Positions 5,729-11,153 of a stretch of DNA of 11,153 nucleotides are shown one piece after another (the stretch's first letter is position 1; the number at the start of each line of letters is the position of its first letter). Under the pieces are notes generated by a model. It saw nothing but the letters and a program-made list of their open reading frames with translations. It was not told the DNA's origin and did no database searches. Source of the DNA: Deltaproteobacteria bacterium (GTDB lineage: Bacteria > Desulfobacterota > DSM-4660 > Desulfatiglandales > Desulfatiglandaceae); NCBI GenBank assembly GCA_019313765.1, contig JAFDAP010000021.1, positions 1-11,153 of the forward strand, given 5' to 3'. Both the position numbers and the translations under genes were made by a program.

Positions 5729-5786
5729 GTCCGAATATGATATCTTTTCTTCACAACTCCCTGTAGCTCGGGATTGAATCTGAAAC

Positions 5787-5802
5787 GGCACTGTGCCTTT
5801 TT
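5787..5802 (+). terminator. Weak terminator-like hairpin downstream of the MITE
   Basis: GGCA and TGCC pair around a CTG loop, followed by TTTTT. The 4-bp stem is too short for a strong terminator, so this is a low-confidence call. Confidence 0.2.
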
Positions 5803-5830
5803 ATGTTTGAACTTAGGGGCTTTGCCCCAA

Positions 5831-5952
5831 TTGGAATATTGGAAGGATGGAATACTGGAATAATGGGTTTAAAGGAACAAAAAAGATCAAATTTGATTTT
5901 TTCCGCTTTTATCACCCGCTATTCCATCATTCCACCATTCCATTATTCCATG
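5831..5952. repeat. Inverted-repeat element with TGGAATA-type 8-nt units
   Basis: The left arm (5831-5866) is four imperfect octamers, TTGGAATA TTGGAAGG and ATGGAATA CTGGAATA, ending in ATGG. The right arm (5919-5952) is the inverted version, built from units such as TATTCCAT CATTCCAC and CATTCCAT TATTCCAT. Over 32 bases the arms differ at about six positions. The centre contains ATCAAATTTGAT, itself a palindrome flanked by A and T runs. Arms made of tandem units within an inverted repeat are a distinctive architecture, shared with the elements at 3460-3540 and 7635-7709. Confidence 0.7.
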
Positions 5953-6027
5953 AATAGGGTAACAACTCAAAGCCTCAGAAAGCACTTTTAACTTCAACAG
6001 GTTGTAGAAATTCCGAGACGTTTAGCG

Positions 6028-6060
6028 TCTGTCAGGAAATAGGAATAATTCATTGGAGCT
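6028..6060 (+). promoter_or_regulatory. Two-part leader motif before rplN, shared with rplC
   Basis: TCTGTCAGGA (6028-6037) is followed 15 bases later by TTGGAGCT (6053-6060), the latter containing the rplN ribosome binding site. The same words occur at 489-520. The first word overlaps the 3' arm of a small AGACG/CGTCT hairpin (6016-6030). Confidence 0.4.
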
Positions 6061-6066
6061 TTTGAG

Positions 6067-6435
6067 ATGATACAGGCTCAAACGAAATTAAGAGTAGCGG
6101 ATAATTCCGGGGCGAAATTGATCTCATGCATAAAAGTATTAGGCGGATCCAAGAGGAGATACGCCAGTGTGGGAGATATCATTGTTGTAACAGTGAAAGA
6201 GGCAATGCCTAATTCCAAGGTCAAAAAGGGTGATGTTGTTCGAGCCGTAATTGTCAGGACGGCAAAAGAGATCTGTAGACCGGATGGGTCCTATATTAAA
6301 TTTGATGATAACTCAGCCGTTTTGATTAACCAGCAAAGGGAGCCTATCGGGACAAGGATTTTTGGGCCGGTGGCAAGGGAATTAAGGGCCAAAAACTTTA
6401 TGAAAATTATTTCGTTGGCCCCGGAGGTGCTTTGA
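6067..6435 (+). CDS. rplN: 50S ribosomal protein L14
   Basis: The 122-residue product is the standard L14 length. It begins MIQAQTKLRVADNSGAK, contains the conserved MPNSKVKKGDVVRAVIVRT (47-65) and ends with the signature GTRIFGPVARELR at 95-107. L14 lies on the 50S interface and is the binding partner of the silencing factor RsfS. The ATG at 6067 follows GGAG (6055-6058). It is the first gene of the spc block and comes after the long repeat-filled interval, so it is the gene whose leader the insertions are most likely to affect. Its TGA stop overlaps the rplX ATG by one base (TGATG). Confidence 0.98.
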   Translation: MIQAQTKLRVADNSGAKLISCIKVLGGSKRRYASVGDIIVVTVKEAMPNSKVKKGDVVRAVIVRTAKEICRPDGSYIKFDDNSAVLINQQREPIGTRIFGPVARELRAKNFMKIISLAPEVL

Positions 6436-6785
6436 TGGCATTTAAGGCAATGACAGCACGGAAAAAATATCCCAAGATCAAAAAAGATGACAAAATTATT
6501 GTAATTGTTGGGAAAGAGAGAGGCAAGATCGGCACGGTTTTGAAGGTTGACGCCGAGAAAGGGCGCGTAATTGTAGAAAAAGTGAATATGGTTAAGAAAC
6601 ATGCGAGACCAAGCGCGCAGACTGCCCAGGGAGGAATTATAGAAAAGGAAGCGTCTCTGAATATTTCCAATGTAATGATTGTTTGTAATAAATGCACTGA
6701 GCCTACGAGAATTGGCAATCGCACACTCGAGGATGGCTCAAAGGTCCGTGTTTGCAAAAAATGCGGCGAACCCATGGATGAGTGA
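6435..6785 (+). CDS. rplX: 50S ribosomal protein L24
   Basis: The 116-residue product has a KOW-type domain at about residues 17-44 (KKDDKIIVIVGKERGKIGTV), the conserved GGIIEKE at 66-72 and a C-terminal part with CNKC (Cys84, Cys87) and CKKC (Cys107, Cys110), the arrangement of a zinc-binding L24. L24 is one of the two proteins that initiate 50S assembly and sits near the tunnel exit. ATG 6435 is chosen over TTG 6432 because GGAGGTG (6423-6429) is five bases upstream and ATG overlaps the rplN stop. About 12 residues precede the usual KOW start; ATG 6450 would shorten this. It is followed by a 106-base gap. Confidence 0.96.
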   Translation: MAFKAMTARKKYPKIKKDDKIIVIVGKERGKIGTVLKVDAEKGRVIVEKVNMVKKHARPSAQTAQGGIIEKEASLNISNVMIVCNKCTEPTRIGNRTLEDGSKVRVCKKCGEPMDE

Positions 6786-6891
6786 GGGAATTGGCAATTT
6801 GTGGATAGATGCTTAAGAAAATGGAACCCTGGTCGATTGTTTCCCGTTGGTGCCGTTATGATGGGAACAACAGTGTGTTGAGGAGGTTAGG

Positions 6892-7431
6892 TTGTCTCGG
6901 TTCAAAGATAAATACCGTGAAGAAGTAGTACCCGCTATGATTAAGGAGTTCGGGTATACGAGTATTATGGCTGTCCCGCGGATAAAAGCGGTTGTCTTAA
7001 ATATGGGCGTGGGAGAAGCTATACAAAATATCAAAGTCCTTGACTCCAGCGTAGAGGAACTTTCTCTGATAGCGGGTCAAAGGGCGGTTGTGACTAAAGC
7101 CAAAAGGTCCATAGCCGGATTCAAACTTCGTGAAGGGATGCCTATCGGGTGTATGGTGACGTTACGACGTGGCAGGATGTTTGATTTTCTGGATAAGCTT
7201 TTCAATGTGGCCCTTGCCCGGGTGAGGGACTTTAGAGGGCTCTCGGACAAAATTTTTGACGGTCGGGCCAACTGCACTATAGGAATTAAGGAACATATTA
7301 TTTTCGCCGAGATTGACTATGACAAGTTAGACAAGGTGAAAGGACTGAATATTTCCATCGTGACAACGGCAAAAACTGATGCAGAAGGTCTGTTTTTATT
7401 AAGGCATTTGGGAATGCCTTTTCGGAATTAA
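6892..7431 (+). CDS. rplE: 50S ribosomal protein L5
   Basis: The 179-residue product is L5 at its normal length. It contains the start FKDKYREEVVPAMIKEFGY (4-22), the conserved VVLNMGVGEA (34-43), VVTKAKRSIAGFKLREGMPIG (66-86), LARVRDFRGL (108-117) and the C-terminal AEGLFLLRHLGMPF (164-177). L5 binds 5S rRNA together with L18 and forms part of the central protuberance, contacting P-site tRNA. The start is TTG at 6892, five bases after a perfect AGGAGG (6881-6886); no in-frame ATG is better placed. The upstream 106 bases contain only a weak TTCCC/GGGAA pairing. Confidence 0.98.
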   Translation: MSRFKDKYREEVVPAMIKEFGYTSIMAVPRIKAVVLNMGVGEAIQNIKVLDSSVEELSLIAGQRAVVTKAKRSIAGFKLREGMPIGCMVTLRRGRMFDFLDKLFNVALARVRDFRGLSDKIFDGRANCTIGIKEHIIFAEIDYDKLDKVKGLNISIVTTAKTDAEGLFLLRHLGMPFRN

Positions 7432-7443
7432 GAGGGGGTTATT

Positions 7444-7629
7444 TTGGCAAGAAAGTCTCTTATTGTTAAGGCCCGGCGGAAGCAGAAATTTTCAACCCGT
7501 CAATATAACAGATGCCCTATTTGTGGGCGGAGCAGGGCTTTTATAAGGAAATTTGGAATTTGCCGTATTTGTTTCAGGATGTTGGCCTCGAAAGGTGCGA
7601 TCCCCGGCGTGGTCAAGTCAAGTTGGTAA
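7444..7629 (+). CDS. rpsN: 30S ribosomal protein S14, zinc-binding type
   Basis: The 61-residue product is the short, zinc-binding form of S14 (type Z). Cys24, Cys27, Cys40 and Cys43, in CPIC and CRIC, form the zinc ribbon, and the C-terminus SKGAIPGVVKSSW is the family ending. Enterobacteria have a longer, cysteine-free S14 at this place. The start is TTG at 7444, after a purine-rich AGAGGGGG (7431-7438); the protein begins MARKSLIVKARRK as expected. It lies 12 bases after rplE. The zinc dependence means a cell short of zinc could use a cysteine-free paralogue if it has one; none is in this window. Confidence 0.97.
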   Translation: MARKSLIVKARRKQKFSTRQYNRCPICGRSRAFIRKFGICRICFRMLASKGAIPGVVKSSW

Positions 7630-7634
7630 AGAGA

Positions 7635-7709
7635 AGTAAGCGGTAGGGAGTATGCAGTAAGCAGTGTTTAAGCCGCTTGGTATCCGATGCCTACTGCCTA
7701 CTGTTTACT
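7635..7709. repeat. Inverted-repeat element with AGTAGGC-type 7-nt units
   Basis: The left arm (7635-7665) is a run of heptamers AGTAAGC GGTAGGG, AGTATGC AGTAAGC, then AGT. The right arm (7688-7709) is the inverse, TGCCTACT GCCTACT GTTTACT. Over 22 bases the arms differ at four positions. A second pairing AAGCGG/CCGCTT (7638-7643 with 7673-7678) competes with it. The element fills most of the rpsN-rpsH gap. It starts five bases after the rpsN stop. Confidence 0.65.
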
Positions 7710-7748
7710 ATTTAAATGCCCATTACAAAGTAACATGGAGCAGAACAA

Positions 7749-8147
7749 ATGACGATGACTGATCCGATTGCCGATATGTTGACAAGAATCAGGAATGCCT
7801 TTCGGGCTTCGCACGACCTGGTGGATATTCCCAGCTCGAAATTGAAGATCAATTTAGCCAAGGTCCTAAAATCCGAAGGTTATATCAAAAATTTTAAGAT
7901 TATTTCCGATGGTCGGCACAGGCATATAAGAATATTTTTGAAGTATGATGAAGAAGGGATTTCCGTGATTGGCGGCCTTACGAGGGTAAGCAAGCCAAGC
8001 TGCCGGGTCTATAAAGGATATGACGAGATTCCGAAAGTGTTAAACGGATATGGAATCAATGTCGTCTCCACATCAAAAGGCCTTATGGCAGATTCACAGG
8101 CCAGAAAAATTCGGTCTGGCGGAGAGATACTCTGTTTAGTGTGGTAA
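7749..8147 (+). CDS. rpsH: 30S ribosomal protein S8
   Basis: The 132-residue product is a full S8: TDPIADMLTRIRNA (4-17), the middle region IPSSKLKINLAKVLKSEGYI (27-46) and the C-terminal signature from STSKGLM (107-113) through GGEILCLVW (124-132). S8 binds 16S helix 21 and, in E. coli, represses the spc operon by binding an mRNA mimic of that helix near the rplE start. I could not recognise such a mimic near rplE here. The ATG at 7749 has GGAG at 7737-7740, eight bases away, better placed than for the second ATG at 7755. The region upstream is an inverted-repeat element. Confidence 0.97.
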   Translation: MTMTDPIADMLTRIRNAFRASHDLVDIPSSKLKINLAKVLKSEGYIKNFKIISDGRHRHIRIFLKYDEEGISVIGGLTRVSKPSCRVYKGYDEIPKVLNGYGINVVSTSKGLMADSQARKIRSGGEILCLVW

Positions 8148-8177
8148 GTGGTTTTTGCGATTTTATGGAGGTTTTTC

Positions 8178-8717
8178 ATGTCACGTATAGGCAAAAAGCC
8201 TATTTTGATACCAAAAAATGTTGAGATCAAACTTGAAGGAGATCTCCTTAAAGTAAAGGGACCAAAGGGCGAACTCAGTCGAAAGATCCATCCCAAGGTT
8301 CAGGTGGAGATGGATGGTGACAATGTCATTGTCTCGGTTGCCGATGAAACAAGAGAGTGTGCATCTCTCCACGGTCTTTTCAGGGTTTTGATTGATAACA
8401 TGGTGACCGGGGTCACAAAAGGTTTTGAAAGGGTACTTGAGATTGTCGGCGTAGGATATCGGGCCGAGTTGAAGGGCAGGACAGCCGTTTTTAACTTAGG
8501 ATATTCACATCCCATAGACTTTGAGCTGCCTGACGGGATAGACGCCAAGATAGAAAAGACGAAAGTCACTTTGCATGGAATGGACAAGGAACTTTTAGGC
8601 AAGACCGCTGCAAAGATCCGGGGCTTTAGAAAACCAGAGCCATACAAGGGCAAAGGAATAAAATATGCTGGTGAGATGATCCGGAGGAAGGCGGGTAAAG
8701 CAGGTGCAACAACATAA
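8178..8717 (+). CDS. rplF: 50S ribosomal protein L6
   Basis: From ATG 8178 the product is 179 residues, the normal size for L6, with two tandem similar domains: MSRIGKKPILIPKNVEI at the start, VVGVGYRAE-like IVGVGYRAELKG (89-100) in the linker, and the signature RKPEPYKGKGIKYAGE at 151-166. L6 sits near the sarcin-ricin loop and the GTPase centre. An upstream in-frame GTG at 8148 would add ten residues foreign to the family, while ATG 8178 has GGAGG (8167-8171) six bases upstream. The gap after rpsH is 30 bases, and rplR follows after 36 bases. Confidence 0.97.
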   Translation: MSRIGKKPILIPKNVEIKLEGDLLKVKGPKGELSRKIHPKVQVEMDGDNVIVSVADETRECASLHGLFRVLIDNMVTGVTKGFERVLEIVGVGYRAELKGRTAVFNLGYSHPIDFELPDGIDAKIEKTKVTLHGMDKELLGKTAAKIRGFRKPEPYKGKGIKYAGEMIRRKAGKAGATT

Positions 8718-8753
8718 GATAGAGAAATTTATTTTGACAAAGAGGTTGCTGGT

Positions 8754-9122
8754 ATGGGTGCCGTTAGCAGAGCGGAAGCAAGGTTAAGAAGAAAGAAAAG
8801 GGTGAGGAAAAAGGTTCGCGGTACCCCTGAAAAACCCCGTTTATGTGTTTTCAGGAGTTCCAGGCATATTTATACCCAGATCATAGACGATTCTGCCGGG
8901 AGAACTTTGGCATCAGTGTCTTCATTGTCAGAGGATCTTGGCCCAAAGATTGGAAAAAATGGCGGTAACAAGGAAGGGGCTGCAATGGTTGGTGCCGCCA
9001 TGGCTGAACGTGCGCTTGAATTGGGGATCAAGAAGGTTGTCTTTGATCGCAACGGTTTTTTATATCATGGTCGCGTAAAGGCCCTTTCTGCGGCCGCACG
9101 TGAGCATGGACTGGTGTTCTGA
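8754..9122 (+). CDS. rplR: 50S ribosomal protein L18
   Basis: The 122-residue product has the basic N-terminal arm (RAEARLRRKKRVRKKVRGT, 6-24), PRLCVFRSSRHIYTQIIDD (28-46) and the family ending VVFDRNGFLYHGRVKALSAA (95-114) followed by AREHGLVF. L18 binds 5S rRNA along with L5 and L25. The ATG at 8754 has AGAGG (8741-8745) eight bases upstream. It lies between rplF and rpsE in the conserved order. A 48-base gap follows, containing the second copy of the TTATWACTYGAAA motif. Confidence 0.98.
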   Translation: MGAVSRAEARLRRKKRVRKKVRGTPEKPRLCVFRSSRHIYTQIIDDSAGRTLASVSSLSEDLGPKIGKNGGNKEGAAMVGAAMAERALELGIKKVVFDRNGFLYHGRVKALSAAAREHGLVF

Positions 9123-9138
9123 AACTGATAGATAGAGG

Positions 9139-9151
9139 TTATAACTCGAAA
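9139..9151 (+). repeat. TTATWACTYGAAA motif, copy 2 (before rpsE)
   Basis: Reads TTATAACTCGAAA and continues as CTCG, giving a partial tandem ACTCGAA ACTCG. It lies 20 bases before the GTG of rpsE. Confidence 0.45.
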
Positions 9152-9170
9152 CTCGCCCTCCAGCGGCGAA

Positions 9171-9692
9171 GTGAAAAAAAATGGGAGAGATCCATTGTTT
9201 AAGGAAGCGGATGAAGATCAGTTAATCGAGAAGGTGGTTCACATCAACCGGGTGGCAAAAGTCGTTAAAGGAGGCCGGCGATTCAGCTTCAGCGCCATTG
9301 TTATCGTTGGAGACGGTAAAGGTACGGTCGGAAGTGGGCTTGGAAAGGCAAACCAGGTCCCTGACGCTATCAGGAAAGGTGTTGATAAGGCAAAAAGGGA
9401 CATGGGAAAGGTACCTCTTTATAACACGACCATTCCGCATGAGGTGATCGGGCAGTCGGGTGCCGGTCGTGTCCTTCTTAAACCTGCCGGACCCGGTACC
9501 GGCTTGATTGCAGGGGGAGCTGTTCGGGCAGTTTTGGAGGCGGCCGGAGTCCAGAACATACTTACAAAGTGCCTGGGTTCACACAATCCCCACAATATTG
9601 TAAGGGCGACTATGAGCGGTCTGCGCTCATTACGGACTCCCGAAGAATTTGCCCGCCGCAGGGGCAAGACCGTTGAAGAACTGCTTACTTGA
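9171..9692 (+). CDS. rpsE: 30S ribosomal protein S5
   Basis: The 173-residue product contains the S5 N-terminal double-stranded-RNA-binding-like domain (KVVHINRVAKVVKGGRRFSF, 21-40, then VGDGKGTVGSGLGKA) and the C-terminal domain with PAGPGTGLIAGGAVRAVLE (105-123) and GSHNPHNIVRATMSGL (136-151). S5 affects decoding accuracy and is the spectinomycin-resistance site in other bacteria. The start is uncertain: GTG 9171 lacks a clear ribosome binding site, whereas TTG 9195, eight codons later, follows GGGAGAG (9183-9189) at five bases and still leaves a complete domain. The out-of-frame ATG at 9181 is not used. The longer form is given. Confidence 0.94.
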   Translation: MKKNGRDPLFKEADEDQLIEKVVHINRVAKVVKGGRRFSFSAIVIVGDGKGTVGSGLGKANQVPDAIRKGVDKAKRDMGKVPLYNTTIPHEVIGQSGAGRVLLKPAGPGTGLIAGGAVRAVLEAAGVQNILTKCLGSHNPHNIVRATMSGLRSLRTPEEFARRRGKTVEELLT

Positions 9693-9750
9693 TTGTACGG
9701 ATTTTTATTGGAGCCGCATAGACACATTTTATAAAATCGAGGAAGCGGTT

Positions 9751-9763
9751 TTATAACTTGAAA
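9751..9763 (+). repeat. TTATWACTYGAAA motif, copy 3 (before rpmD)
   Basis: Reads TTATAACTTGAAA, preceded by GAAGCGGTT (9742-9750), which matches the bases before copy 1 except for one change. A nearby CATTTTATAAAATCG (9725-9739) contains a short palindrome. Confidence 0.5.
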
Positions 9764-9781
9764 GGTTTTATAGATTTAGCT

Positions 9782-9958
9782 ATGGCTGAGACAATTAAGG
9801 TAACTCTTGTTAAGAGCGGAATAGGCAAGAACAAAAAGATTCGCCAGACCTTGAGGGGCCTGGGCCTTACAAAGCTGAACAAGACAATGGAGTTAAAGAA
9901 TACGCCGGCCATAAGGGGAATGATCCGGAAGGTTTCATTTCTTGTTAGAATTGGCTGA
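9782..9958 (+). CDS. rpmD: 50S ribosomal protein L30
   Basis: From ATG 9782 the product is 58 residues, the usual L30 size: IKVTLVKSGIGKNKKIRQTL (5-24), RGLGLTKLNKTMELKNTPAI (25-44) and RGMIRKVSFLVRIG at the end. L30 is a small 50S protein with a ferredoxin-like fold, absent from many other lineages. A TTG at 9758 in the same frame would add MKGFIDLA, which is unlike family N-termini; however neither start has a well-spaced ribosome binding site (GAGG 9739-9742 or AAAGG 9761-9765). It is 89 bases after rpsE, the gap carrying motif copy 3. Confidence 0.94.
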   Translation: MAETIKVTLVKSGIGKNKKIRQTLRGLGLTKLNKTMELKNTPAIRGMIRKVSFLVRIG

Positions 9959-9978
9959 GGTTTTATGGGGATATGGCG

Positions 9979-10419
9979 ATGAAAATTCATGAGCTTTCGC
10001 CCGCTGATGGTTCCAGAAAGACAAGGAAGAGGGTCGGAAGGGGACCTGGTTCAGGGCACGGGAAGACATCCTGTCGAGGGCATAAAGGGCAGAAGTCACG
10101 TTCCGGAGGAGGCCCGCGTCCCGGCTTTGAGGGAGGTCAGATGCCTCTGCAAAGGCGTTTGCCCAAGCGTGGTTTTACGAACATATTCAAGAAACGTTAT
10201 AACATTATCAACATCAGGGATCTAAACCGATTTGAGCCAAACGCCAGCCTTGATACAGAGGCACTTAAGAAGGCCGGTCTGGTCAAGAAACTGGAAGATG
10301 GTATCAAGCTCCTGGGTAATGGAGAGGTTGCTTTCCCGGTTTTTATCAAAGTTCACAGGGTGAGCAACAGCGCTAAGGAAAAAATTGAGTCCCTTGGCGG
10401 TACGGTTGAGATTATATGA
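9979..10419 (+). CDS. rplO: 50S ribosomal protein L15
   Basis: From ATG 9979 the product is 146 residues. The extended basic N-terminal tail is complete, with SRKTRKRVGRGPGSGHGKTS (12-31), RGHKGQKSRSGGG (33-45) and GFEGGQMPLQRRLPKRGF (49-66), followed by the globular C-terminal domain ending SLGGTVEII. L15 threads its tail deep into 23S rRNA during mid-to-late 50S assembly. ATG 9979 matches the family start (MKIHEL) and has GGGGA (9967-9971) at a proper distance; ATG 9973, two codons earlier, is the alternative. It is 20 bases after rpmD and 27 bases before secY, the conserved ribosome-to-translocon junction. Confidence 0.96.
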   Translation: MKIHELSPADGSRKTRKRVGRGPGSGHGKTSCRGHKGQKSRSGGGPRPGFEGGQMPLQRRLPKRGFTNIFKKRYNIINIRDLNRFEPNASLDTEALKKAGLVKKLEDGIKLLGNGEVAFPVFIKVHRVSNSAKEKIESLGGTVEII

Positions 10420-10446
10420 TTTAAGAAGCGAGGCAGAGCTAAATTT

Positions 10447-11153
10447 ATGATTGGCGGCTTTCAAAATATTCCCAAAATACCGGAACTGAAAAAGAAGATA
10501 CTCTTTACTCTTCTTATGCTTGCCGTTTACCGGCTCGGATGTCACATCCCAACTCCAGGTATAGACAGTGCAGCTCTTTCTGCCTTTTTTAGCTCCAAAC
10601 AGGGGACGCTTTTTGGTCTTTTTGACATGTTTTCAGGTGGTGCGCTGAGCCAGATGTCGGTAATGGCACTCGGTATAATGCCGTATATCAGTGCATCCAT
10701 TATTTTACAACTTTTAACGGTCGTAATTCCGTATCTTGAAAAACTGAAAAAGGAGGGTGAGCAAGGGCGCAAGAAGATCACCCAGTATACCCGTTACGGC
10801 ACGGTCATTTTGAGTATTGTCCAGGGGTTTGGTATTGCAGTCGGTCTTGAAAACATGTCCAGCCCTGGCGGGGCCATGATTGTCCCCTTCGGAGGCTGGG
10901 GCTTCAGGCTTCTTACGGTGATTACCCTGACTGCCGGTACGGCCTTCTTGATGTGGTTAGGTGAACAGATCACTGAGAGAGGAATTGGTAACGGGATTTC
11001 ACTCATCATTTTTGCCGGTATCGTGGCCCAGTTTCCTTTGGGAGTGGCTAACTCATTCAGGCTGATGGGGACAGGTGAGGTAACCCCGTTTTTTATGGCC
11101 CTGATAGTTGCCCTTATGATAGCGGTCATCGGCGCGATTGTTTTCGTTGAACG
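10447..11153 (+). CDS. secY: Protein translocase subunit SecY (partial, N-terminal half)
   Basis: The gene begins at ATG 10447 and runs off the window after 235 codons of an expected roughly 430-440. SecY is the channel protein of the SecYEG inner-membrane translocon. Visible are TM1 (about 18-37, with YRLGCHIPTPG), the plug and TM2 region (FGLFDMFSGGALSQMSVMAL, 56-75, then GIMPYISASIILQLL), the cytoplasmic loop EKLKKEGEQGRKKITQYTRY (98-117) leading to TM3, and GEQITERGIGNGISLIIFAG (172-191) at TM4-TM5. The ribosome binding site is weak (GAGG 10430-10433, 13 bases away), suggesting coupling to rplO. Some family signatures are seen; the C-terminal half cannot be assessed. Confidence 0.97.
   Translation, partial: MIGGFQNIPKIPELKKKILFTLLMLAVYRLGCHIPTPGIDSAALSAFFSSKQGTLFGLFDMFSGGALSQMSVMALGIMPYISASIILQLLTVVIPYLEKLKKEGEQGRKKITQYTRYGTVILSIVQGFGIAVGLENMSSPGGAMIVPFGGWGFRLLTVITLTAGTAFLMWLGEQITERGIGNGISLIIFAGIVAQFPLGVANSFRLMGTGEVTPFFMALIVALMIAVIGAIVFVE

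Larger units (their letters stand above)
5512..6066. other. 555-base non-coding interval between rpsQ and rplN
   Basis: In order, the interval holds: a 168-bp MITE-like element (5547-5714) with flanking ACTAT repeats in an 18-bp palindrome; a weak hairpin GGCA/TGCC plus five Ts (5787-5802); a GGGGC/GCCCC hairpin with a TTT loop (5816-5828); a 122-bp inverted-repeat element with 8-nt units (5831-5952); a small AGACG/CGTCT hairpin (6016-6030); and the two-part leader motif shared with rplC (6028-6060). I see no protein-coding gene in it. It marks the S10/spc boundary, where E. coli has a promoter, but I could not find a convincing one here. Confidence 0.85.

Noticed and set aside
5543..5791. 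Minus-strand open frame of 82 codons in the rpsQ-rplN gap
   Set aside because: It is simply the translation of the MITE-like element and its flanks, with no recognisable domain; repeat-derived open frames of this sort are commonly mis-annotated as hypothetical proteins.
5803..5991. Plus-strand open frame of 62 codons upstream of rplN
   Set aside because: Its middle is the translation of the TGGAATA octamer repeat (periodic aromatic, isoleucine and glycine residues), there is no ribosome binding site, and nothing matches a known family.
5953..6066. Promoter for the spc block before rplN
   Set aside because: I tried TTGTAG (6002) and TTCAAC (5993) as -35 candidates; neither has a -10-like hexamer at 16-18 bases.
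6786..6891. Possible hairpin TTCCC/GGGAA between rplX and rplE
   Set aside because: Only five base pairs with a long loop; expected by chance in a 106-base gap. An S8-type regulatory site near rplE was also looked for and not recognised.
3460..7709. CRISPR array or tandem satellite
   Set aside because: The repeats are 7-8-nt units in inverted arms, without regular 25-40-nt repeats and unique spacers, and no cas genes are present.
8148..8177. N-terminal extension of L6 from a GTG at 8148
   Set aside because: The extra ten residues are foreign to L6, and ATG 8178 has a good GGAGG six bases upstream.

Overview
The window is one continuous stretch of plus-strand ribosomal-protein genes in the classic str–S10–spc order: the last 29 codons of tuf, then rpsJ, rplC, rplD, rplW, rplB, rpsS, rplV, rpsC, rplP, rpmC, rpsQ (S10 block), rplN, rplX, rplE, rpsN, rpsH, rplF, rplR, rpsE, rpmD, rplO and the first 235 codons of secY (spc block). 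All genes look intact; none is frameshifted. Direct adjacency of tuf to rpsJ, a zinc-type S14, frequent TTG/GTG starts, moderate GC content and the style of the intergenic repeats suggest a deltaproteobacterium (Desulfobacterota, sulfate-reducer-like). That assignment is an inference from general familiarity and has not been confirmed by a search.

The proteins are conventional. The unusual part is the DNA between them. Such operons normally have gaps of a few to a few tens of bases, but here several are 100-170 bases and one is 555. Four of these gaps hold compact inverted-repeat elements. The rpsS-rplV gap has an 81-bp element with 7-nt CAGCT-type units, and the rpsN-rpsH gap a 75-bp element with 7-nt AGTAGGC-type units. 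The rpsQ-rplN gap holds a 168-bp MITE-like element plus a 122-bp element with 8-nt TGGAATA-type units. The MITE-like element has near-identical 18-bp ends and an ACTAT direct repeat; removing it and one ACTAT restores a perfect 18-bp palindrome, so the empty target site can be read directly.

Other gaps hold possible control structures. The rpsJ-rplC gap has two mutually exclusive hairpins, the second terminator-like, followed by a TATAAT box. The rplC-rplD gap can fold as two nested 10-bp stems enclosing two hairpins, and also carries two stop-start-coupled small ORFs. A short motif, TTATWACTYGAAA, recurs before rpsS, rpsE and rpmD, and a two-part motif (TCTGTCAGGA then TTGGAGCT) is shared by the leaders of rplC and rplN, one gene inside the S10 block and the first gene of the spc block.

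Functionally the genes supply about twenty core proteins of both ribosomal subunits, preceded by elongation factor Tu and followed by the SecY channel. No CRISPR array, tRNA, rRNA, phage gene or transposase gene was seen.
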